Shown: positions 59,501 through 64,000 of the stretch, piece by piece
How positions within the stretch are numbered: the stretch's first letter is position 1
How the letters are laid out: each line of letters begins with the position of its first letter
NCBI RefSeq assembly: GCF_002265875.1
Contig: NZ_NPFA01000001.1
Coordinates: forward strand, 1-64,000
DNA from: Marinococcus halophilus
Lineage (GTDB): Bacteria > Bacillota > Bacilli > Bacillales > Marinococcaceae
Length of the DNA stretch: 64,000 nucleotides
Direction: 5' to 3'
The notes under the pieces: generated by a model
What the model saw: only the letters and a program-made list of their open reading frames with translations
Told to the model about the DNA's origin: nothing
Databases searched by the model: none
Position numbers and translations under genes: made by a program

Positions 59501-59967
59501 TCTACCTGGCTCTGCGTTTCAGCCAGCCCACTGCCTTCCGAATAAGCGGCCATTTGGATCATGCCCTGGGCGTCGGGATCAAATTCGATAAAGGAAGGGT
59601 CCCCGGCATCGTCCGGCAGGTTGGCATTATTCATGGCGTTATTGATATCCTGCTCTACTTCCTCCACCGACGTGCTCCAAGATAATTCAAGCAGCACAAG
59701 ACTTGTGCCTTCCTCTGACTGCGAGGTCATCCGGTCCAGTCCTTCAATAGTAGAGAGCTGTTCTTCCATTGGTTCCGTAACGCTGCTTTCAATTTCTTCC
59801 GGTCCGGCTCCCTCATAGTTTGTCGCTACAGCTGCGACCGGCGGTTCAATCTCCGGAAATAGCTGCAGGGGCAGATTCGTCAGCGATACGAAACCCATCA
59901 TGATAAATAAAATCATGCCGACAATGGTCAGTTTCGGCCGCCGGATAGATGTGCGGGTAATTTTCAT
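56593..59967 (-). CDS. swrC: RND-family efflux transporter, SwrC/AcrB type
   Basis: 1124 residues with twelve membrane helices in two halves and two large outer loops. 'FPEIEPPVAAVATNYEGAGP' near 37, 'GLALGIGMLVDNAIVVIENI' (near 390) and 'GLIVLAGIVVNNAIVLVDYT' (near 915) are RND signatures; the Asp pair of TM4 is replaced by 'MLVDNA'. A charged tail of ~110 residues follows the last helix ('REKREQEERDAEKQ'), longer than B. subtilis SwrC, which exports surfactin. ATG 59967 follows GGAGG by eight bases. No fusion protein gene is adjacent, as usual in Gram-positives. The upstream MarR gene and an operator suggest drug- or surfactant-induced expression. Confidence 0.93.
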   Translation of the reverse strand: MKITRTSIRRPKLTIVGMILFIMMGFVSLTNLPLQLFPEIEPPVAAVATNYEGAGPEEIESSVTEPMEEQLSTIEGLDRMTSQSEEGTSLVLLELSWSTSVEEVEQDINNAMNNANLPDDAGDPSFIEFDPDAQGMIQMAAYSEGSGLAETQSQVEDMVTELERTEGVASVDTSGGLSEEFEISLDQGSLEDNNVTQSDVASALQANNITQPGGTITSGDRTLTTRTVNELGGVEDLEEVAVGQNESGDTVTVSDVGEVERTTEEQTAYTEVNQEDGIQMTVLKESDANTAQVSSDFNETLDDLLEEDQYSDLETTIIYDEGEYVQQSINSVALALIAGGVFAMVVLFFFLRNLTTPLIIGIAIPFSVIVTFAFLYFTDVSLNLMTMGGLALGIGMLVDNAIVVIENIYRHLSMKKLPKRAALDGTKEVAGAITASTLTTVAVFLPIVFISGIVGEIFQAFALSVAFSLLASLLVAVTVVPMIASRVLKPLPEDREQKREKSRPMRFLDRSIRWVLGHRAVALILTILLLIGGAGGIAQTGVNFIPTTDQGFFTIDVEKENGTNLETTGETVDEIESVLENQDEIASYMAVVGSGGSGVAAGGGGSSGSNEASITVTMEDLEDRDISTEEMIEEIESDVENTDEQADISLSSSAAIGGGEANSVEFTLSNENEERLAEDVEAVQSELESENTIRNVETSDEETAPEIQVQINEDEAQDNGLTPAEIAQTVNSTTSGEVATTIQTDNEGPLNVNVQYAEDSLENQEDLENLQLSTPQGDYISLSDVATIEEGQGPAVINRLDQERSTEFTVTYGTGTSLNETSTLIEDTIDDVDTGAATSLNFSGEQELLNDSIQSLVFAFLLAVVFIYLVMAGQFESFKYPFVVMFSVPLVVIGVMLGLFATQTPLSITVFIGLIVLAGIVVNNAIVLVDYTNQLVERGMPVREAVIESVKKRSRPILMTAFTTILGVLPLALGFGEGSEIQQPMGIAVIGGLISSTFLTLFIIPTIYTLFTKETRSMNKKFAMPDGGYMYGWEVEERRKEREKREQEERDAEKQHAEEEPPKDENTEDSREPEKVEDKKREDLSRDEILHLLERIVGNSDKQERSRSSNDQDHNKNTSDDEKN

Positions 59968-60017
59968 GCATCGTTCCTCCATTGGTATGTATATTTCGAT
60001 GGTTCAGTGCCTAAACT

Positions 60018-60032
60018 GTTAAGTAACTTAAC
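60018..60032. promoter_or_regulatory. MarR-type operator upstream of the RND gene
   Basis: GTTAAGT-A-ACTTAAC, a perfect 7-bp inverted repeat with one central base. It lies a few bases downstream of the predicted start of transcription, where a dimeric MarR repressor could block it. Confidence 0.6.
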
Positions 60033-60042
60033 TACACGAATA

Positions 60043-60071
60043 ACCTTAAACGACTGGATGACTTCCGTCAA
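60043..60071 (-). promoter_or_regulatory. Predicted RND pump promoter
   Basis: Minus strand: TTGACG (60066-60071), 17 bp, TAAGGT (60043-60048). It partly lies between the marR stop and the RND start, giving the pump its own promoter. Confidence 0.55.
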
Positions 60072-60098
60072 TGAAGATGCATGAACGGCCTGCTACCT

Positions 60099-60557
60099 TT
60101 ATTTCTTATAAGAGTTGTTAATTTCTTTCTCGAGTCGGTGTATCACCTGATTTGCCTGCTTTAATTCCTCAAGCGGTATTTTCGAAATATACTGGTCCAC
60201 AATATAATGTTGGAAATTTGTCAATTCTTCCTTCAATTTCCGCCCTTTTGCCCCGTAAACGAGCTGGGTTTCTCTTTTGTTTTCTTTATTGGCAGCGCGG
60301 TACAGAAGGTCTTCTTCTTCAAGACGTTTCATTGCCTGGCTTACTGCGCTTTTTGAGATACGCAGACGATGGGCCATCTCTGTCAGCGTCAGGCCTTCGT
60401 GCCGCAGATTCATAAAAAATAGTGCCTCCTGGCGGGTAGTTAAATGCAGCTCTCCGAGCATCGGAACCTCGGGCTGCAGCAGTGTGCTGATGTTCTCAAG
60501 CGTATTTACTGCCTGTTCAAACAGCTCCCTGTGTGTGCATGCTTCCATTTCGCTCAT
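60099..60557 (-). CDS. MarR-family transcriptional regulator
   Basis: 152 residues. Winged helix: 'TTRQEALFFMNLRHEGLTLT', 'MAHRLRISKSAVSQAMKRLE' (recognition helix, near 75) and wing 'NKENKRETQLVYGAKGRKLK'. ATG 60557 is about nine bases after AAAGG; an ATG at 60566, overlapping the coaW stop, is also possible. It is followed by an operator-like palindrome and the RND pump gene, so it is its likely local repressor. Confidence 0.88.
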   Translation of the reverse strand: MSEMEACTHRELFEQAVNTLENISTLLQPEVPMLGELHLTTRQEALFFMNLRHEGLTLTEMAHRLRISKSAVSQAMKRLEEEDLLYRAANKENKRETQLVYGAKGRKLKEELTNFQHYIVDQYISKIPLEELKQANQVIHRLEKEINNSYKK

Positions 60558-60562
60558 TTTAT

Positions 60563-61423
60563 TCATCCTTTTCTTTCAGCTTTCTCTGAGGCAGCCTGCG
60601 GCTGTTCATGCATGTAGGCACCTACCGCTCCACTGAATTCTCCGTACGGAAGAAAGCATGGCGCTTTTCCGCGAAGTTCCGTATAGCCGCCGATAATTTC
60701 TTTTAAATGGTCATGTTTATCAAAGGTGGAGCCAATATACACTATAGAATCAGTGTTCAGCCGGTCAGCCATCTGCACACTCATCGTCGTAATCGTCTCA
60801 CCAATCATACGAACGACAGCGGCGATATAATCTTTATCTTCGTATTTATTATTTCTCATGTTCATAATATTTCCGAAATTGCTTGCCGTAAGGTCGCCGG
60901 AAATCGGCGGCTCTTCATCAGTGTAAATATCCTTCACCTTCACATTCAGTGAGCGGCCGTCTCCTTCTTTTCCAAGCCGCAGTATGTCTTCATACGCATC
61001 AATACCAGTGAGAAGGTAGGAGAGGCCGATAAGTGTGCCTCCTCCCATTCCACTTCCACCAACACGTTCGTATTCTTCCGGCCCGGCAAAATGTATCGAT
61101 GTGCCCGTCCCGACGTTTGTGATAATATATGTGTCCTCGTGACGGTCATTTTCATTGAACCGCTTCCGCAGATAAGAAACTCCTTTACAGGTAGCTTCAA
61201 ACTCACTGATAGGCTCCGTAGGCCAGGGCAGAGACTTTCGCAGCGTTTCCGCTTTTCCTCCCGTTATATGAATGACCGGATTGTCGACCCGTTCTTCAAT
61301 CCACGTCCGCACTTTCCCCATATCGGCCAAGGGGATTTTCTGCAGTTCCCACTCATCGTTCACACGGTACGCAATTTTAATCAGCGTACCTCCTGCATCA
61401 ATACCAACCACTTCATTTTTCAT
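60563..61423 (-). CDS. coaW: Type II pantothenate kinase
   Basis: 286 residues of the ASKHA fold. 'VGIDAGGTLIKIAY' is the phosphate-1 loop, 'EFEATCKGVSYL' holds the catalytic Glu, and 'ITNVGTGTSIHFAG' with 'GGSGMGGGTLIGLSYLLTG' are the substrate and phosphate-2 regions; the match is to S. aureus CoaW. Type II enzymes escape CoA feedback. ATG 61423 follows GGGGGAG. It abuts or overlaps marR, so the two share a transcript, although a functional tie is not obvious. Confidence 0.92.
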   Translation of the reverse strand: MKNEVVGIDAGGTLIKIAYRVNDEWELQKIPLADMGKVRTWIEERVDNPVIHITGGKAETLRKSLPWPTEPISEFEATCKGVSYLRKRFNENDRHEDTYIITNVGTGTSIHFAGPEEYERVGGSGMGGGTLIGLSYLLTGIDAYEDILRLGKEGDGRSLNVKVKDIYTDEEPPISGDLTASNFGNIMNMRNNKYEDKDYIAAVVRMIGETITTMSVQMADRLNTDSIVYIGSTFDKHDHLKEIIGGYTELRGKAPCFLPYGEFSGAVGAYMHEQPQAASEKAERKG

Positions 61424-61667
61424 TCTTCTCCCCCTGTCCCGCACTCAAATAGTTATATCTTCTGTCGTCTCTTCGTATTTTATCCTACTTCTATGCGAAT
61501 TGAAAACGATGCAGCATACCGCTCTTTCCTGTTTTTCTCAAAATTCTCAGTTTCCTGCTTCGCAGCGCCGCTAATTTTGTTAAAATTGTAGTACTGCCTA
61601 ATACGCAGCTATCCATAAATTTAACAAGGTCCTCCTTTTTTATATAGAGGAAGAATGGAGAAAGCAG

Positions 61668-63125
61668 ATGGGGTTCGAAATCATATCCATTTTTTTAGCA
61701 ATACTATCGATTTTTAATTTATTTTTCGCCTTCGTTATTATCTTTATCGAAAAACGGAATGCCACCGCCATTTGGGCCTGGATTATGGTTTTGTTTTTCA
61801 TCCCTTTTTTAGGGTTTGTGCTCTATTTAATCTTTGGGCAGAACCTGACCAGAAAAAGGCTGTTTGACTGGGCGGACATTGAAAAGATCGGAATTGAAGA
61901 ACTGATTCAGGAGCAGATGCATACCCTGCGCAACGGAACGTTCCAATTTTCGGATTCCGTTTCCTCAAAGCACCGGGACCTTATTTATATGCAGCTCGCA
62001 AACGACGGCTCTGTACTTACGAAGGAAAACGATGTCCGGGTGTATACTGACGGCCACGAGAAGTTCGATAACCTCATTAAGGATATTGAGAAGGCCCGGG
62101 ATCATATCCACCTGCAGTACTACATTCTTCGAAGTGACCATCTGGGACGCCGTGTTATTGAAGCTTTGAGAAAAAAGGCAGAAGAGGGGGTGGTCGTCAG
62201 GCTTCTTTATGACGACATGGGCTCGAGAAAGATGCGGAAAAAAGAGCTCTCGGGGCTTGAAGCAGCCGGCGGGGAAGTAGCTGTTTTCTTTCCGAAGCGC
62301 CTGCCAATCATTAATTTACGCCTCAACTACCGCAACCACCGGAAAATTGTAGTGATTGACGGGAAAACCTCCTATGTCGGCGGCTTCAATATCGGCGATG
62401 AATACCTGGGGCTCAGTAAAAAATTCGGCTACTGGCGGGATACTCACTTGCGCCTGGAAGGGCAATCTGTCAAAACGGCACAGACCAGGTTCATTCTGGA
62501 CTGGAACCAGGCCAATTCCAGAAATCCAGTCCATTACGAAGAGCGGTATTTTCCAACCCTTGCAGAACCTGGGGAGTGCAGCATGCAGATTGTATCCAGC
62601 GGACCCGATTCGGAATGGGAGCAGATTAAAAACGGCTATATCAAAATGATTAACTCTGCCAAGCACTCGGTATACATCCAGACTCCTTATTTTATTCCAG
62701 ACGAGAGCCTGATGGATGCTATACGGATTGCTTCTTTATCCGGAGTCGATGTGCGTATTATGATTCCGAGCATGCCTGACCATCCCTTTGTGTATTGGGC
62801 CACCTATTCCCACATCGGGATCGTTCTCCGCGCCGGCGCACGAGTGTATATTTACAACAATGGTTTTATCCACGCCAAGACCATCATGGTGGACGACGAA
62901 ATCAGCTCGGTTGGTACGGCCAATATCGATGTGCGCAGCTTCCGGCTGAATTTTGAAGTGAATGCTTTCATCTATCATGCGCAAACGACGAAGCAGTTGA
63001 CCGATACCTTTTTGTACGATATGGATACACACTCCTCCGAGCTCACTCTCGAGGCGTACCGGCAGCGCTCCCTCTGGATCCGTATCAAAGAAGCAGTGTC
63101 CCACCTCTTATCCCCAATTTTATAA
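61668..63125 (+). CDS. cls: Cardiolipin synthase
   Basis: 485 residues. Two N-terminal membrane helices (~3-25 and ~32-57), then two phospholipase-D domains with HKD motifs 'NHRKIVVIDGKTSYVGGFN' (near 225) and 'IHAKTIMVDDEISSVGTANI' (near 402). It condenses two phosphatidylglycerols to cardiolipin. ATG follows GGAG by seven bases. Cardiolipin content is often raised in salt-adapted bacilli; no regulatory site was identified. Confidence 0.95.
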   Translation: MGFEIISIFLAILSIFNLFFAFVIIFIEKRNATAIWAWIMVLFFIPFLGFVLYLIFGQNLTRKRLFDWADIEKIGIEELIQEQMHTLRNGTFQFSDSVSSKHRDLIYMQLANDGSVLTKENDVRVYTDGHEKFDNLIKDIEKARDHIHLQYYILRSDHLGRRVIEALRKKAEEGVVVRLLYDDMGSRKMRKKELSGLEAAGGEVAVFFPKRLPIINLRLNYRNHRKIVVIDGKTSYVGGFNIGDEYLGLSKKFGYWRDTHLRLEGQSVKTAQTRFILDWNQANSRNPVHYEERYFPTLAEPGECSMQIVSSGPDSEWEQIKNGYIKMINSAKHSVYIQTPYFIPDESLMDAIRIASLSGVDVRIMIPSMPDHPFVYWATYSHIGIVLRAGARVYIYNNGFIHAKTIMVDDEISSVGTANIDVRSFRLNFEVNAFIYHAQTTKQLTDTFLYDMDTHSSELTLEAYRQRSLWIRIKEAVSHLLSPIL

Positions 63126-63132
63126 ACAATGC

Positions 63133-63171
63133 AAAAGTCCGCTGCCTCGCTAAAAAGAAGCAGCGGACTTT
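63133..63171. terminator. Bidirectional terminator between cls and the glycerate kinase gene
   Basis: AAAGTCCGCTGC and GCAGCGGACTTT form the stem around a 14-nt loop, between convergent genes. Confidence 0.85.
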
Positions 63172-63172
63172 C

Positions 63173-64000
63173 TTATGCTTTTGTTTTCCACAGGCCTCCG
63201 AGACTCCGGGCCCAATTTTCCATATAAAGGATGCTTTCCTCCATTGCCTGGTCCAGTGAAACAATGCCGGGCACCATGCTGAAAGCAGCATCAATACCAG
63301 CTTCATAGACTTTTTCATAACCATCGCCAAGCTGGCCTGCGACAGCGACCACCGTGCTTCCAGGCGGAGACGCTTTCGCGACGCCTACAGGCGTTTTGCC
63401 AAATACCGTCTGGGCATCGATTTTTCCTTCGCCGGTAATTACAAGAGAGGCTCCGGCACTCCGCTCAGAAAAGCGGCTTTCTTCAAGCACGATATCGATA
63501 CCGGGCTCAAGCGCAGCATTTAAAAAAGCTATCGCACCGGCTCCAAGCCCTCCCGCAGCTCCGGCTCCTTTTTCCTGCAGCACTGGTTTATGTAGATCCC
63601 GTTCAATCACTTCCCCAAACATACGAAGCGCTTCGTCAAGCTCCTGAACATCTTCCGGCTCCGCTCCCTTCTGCGGACCATAGACGGCACTTGCTCCCTC
63701 CGGCCCTGTCAGCGGATTTGTAACATCACAGGCAGCACGCACGGTTACTTCATGAATTCTTTTGTCGATGCCGCTCACATCAATGCGGTGCAGATGTTTT
63801 AATGCTGCTCCACCAGGGGCGATGTCTTCTCCATTTTGATCCAGAAAACGAACGCCTAACGCAGCAGCCATCCCGGCCCCTCCATCGTTGGTGGCGCTTC
63901 CCCCAAGACCTAAAATAATACGTTCCGCTCCTTCATACAGCGCTTTCAAAATCATCTGCCCTGTACCATAAGAACTGGCCGTTAAAGGCTCCCTGTTTTT
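63173..64000 (-). CDS. glxK: Glycerate kinase (GlxK/GarK family), C-terminal ~275 residues
   Basis: The frame is open to the window edge; the visible part begins KNREPLTASSYGTGQ, so roughly 100-120 N-terminal residues lie outside. 'GLGGSATNDGGAGMAAALG' (near the family's 120-140 region), 'AACDVTNPLTGPEGASAVYG' and 'LVITGEGKIDAQTVFGKTPV' are signatures. It phosphorylates D-glycerate to 2-phosphoglycerate. An internal ATG at 63955 is not the true start. Confidence 0.93.
   Translation of the reverse strand, partial: KNREPLTASSYGTGQMILKALYEGAERIILGLGGSATNDGGAGMAAALGVRFLDQNGEDIAPGGAALKHLHRIDVSGIDKRIHEVTVRAACDVTNPLTGPEGASAVYGPQKGAEPEDVQELDEALRMFGEVIERDLHKPVLQEKGAGAAGGLGAGAIAFLNAALEPGIDIVLEESRFSERSAGASLVITGEGKIDAQTVFGKTPVGVAKASPPGSTVVAVAGQLGDGYEKVYEAGIDAAFSMVPGIVSLDQAMEESILYMENWARSLGGLWKTKA

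Overview
This window is a chromosomal segment of a Bacillaceae-type Firmicute. The evidence is the sigB partner-switching operon flanked by tex/sprT on one side and alr/acpS/rhomboid on the other (the Bacillus subtilis ydc neighbourhood), a SigX/RsiX pair, MtlR-type mannitol control, guanine and TPP riboswitches, strong AGGAGG ribosome-binding sites and frequent TTG/GTG starts. Secreted and membrane-anchored domains are very rich in Glu and Asp (16828..17724, the outer part of RsiX, the RND pump tail). That fits a halophilic or alkaliphilic bacillus, but this is inference; the species cannot be named from the window.

Layout. 1-1371: the 5' end of a 16S rRNA gene on the minus strand, preceded by tandem rRNA promoters and twelve tRNA genes with their own promoter. 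1541-13968: sprT, tex, the whole rsbRA-S-T-U-V-W-sigB-rsbX operon with an internal SigB promoter, an EndoAI-type antitoxin with no toxin gene, alr, nnr, acpS and a divergent rhomboid protease. 14323-19631: a CstR-like persulfide sensor, sigX-rsiX, a GerMN lipoprotein, a WrbA/HxlR quinone-stress pair and a LysM-CAP secreted protein. 19925-21523: prfC. 22016-29055: a YnjBCD-type ABC transporter, a YnjF-type CDP-alcohol phosphatidyltransferase and two flavin-dependent pyridine-nucleotide oxidoreductases in one apparent operon. 29209-37094: a degraded small secreted ORF, a second ECF sigma/anti-sigma pair, a guanine-riboswitch purine permease, two HAD phosphatases, UspA with a SulP transporter, and an HD hydrolase. 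37255-40488: a SWIM-SNF2 helicase. 40695-46190: the mannitol operon mtlA-R-F-D, whose MtlA carries two nearly identical IIB domains. 46494-50868: an aldo/keto reductase, two small unknown proteins, ThiT, a Gfo/Idh/MocA dehydrogenase and an alpha/beta hydrolase. 50911-54011: a GntR regulator with a hydroxyacid dehydrogenase and a DUF1537 acid-sugar kinase. 54060-56546: thiD-thiM-thiE under a TPP riboswitch. 56593-61423: an RND efflux pump, its probable MarR repressor and type II pantothenate kinase. 61668-64000: cardiolipin synthase and the 3' part of a glycerate kinase.

The main non-genic structure is a family of repeat units, mostly 114-123 bp, that begin GAAAAGCG and end AGCTGGACA. They stand directly downstream of three genes (13972-14246, 21596-22027, 40469-40644), always in the gene's own orientation and at or overlapping its stop codon. 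Their inner arms differ in sequence between subtypes but stay self-complementary, which suggests a structured RNA at mRNA 3' ends.

The observations I consider most worth following are the repeat family, the YnjBCD/YnjF/oxidoreductase operon, the MtlA with a duplicated IIB domain, the antitoxin without toxin, and three transcription-factor circuits in which palindromes sit on predicted promoters (HxlR-wrbA, GntR-acid sugar genes, MarR-RND).
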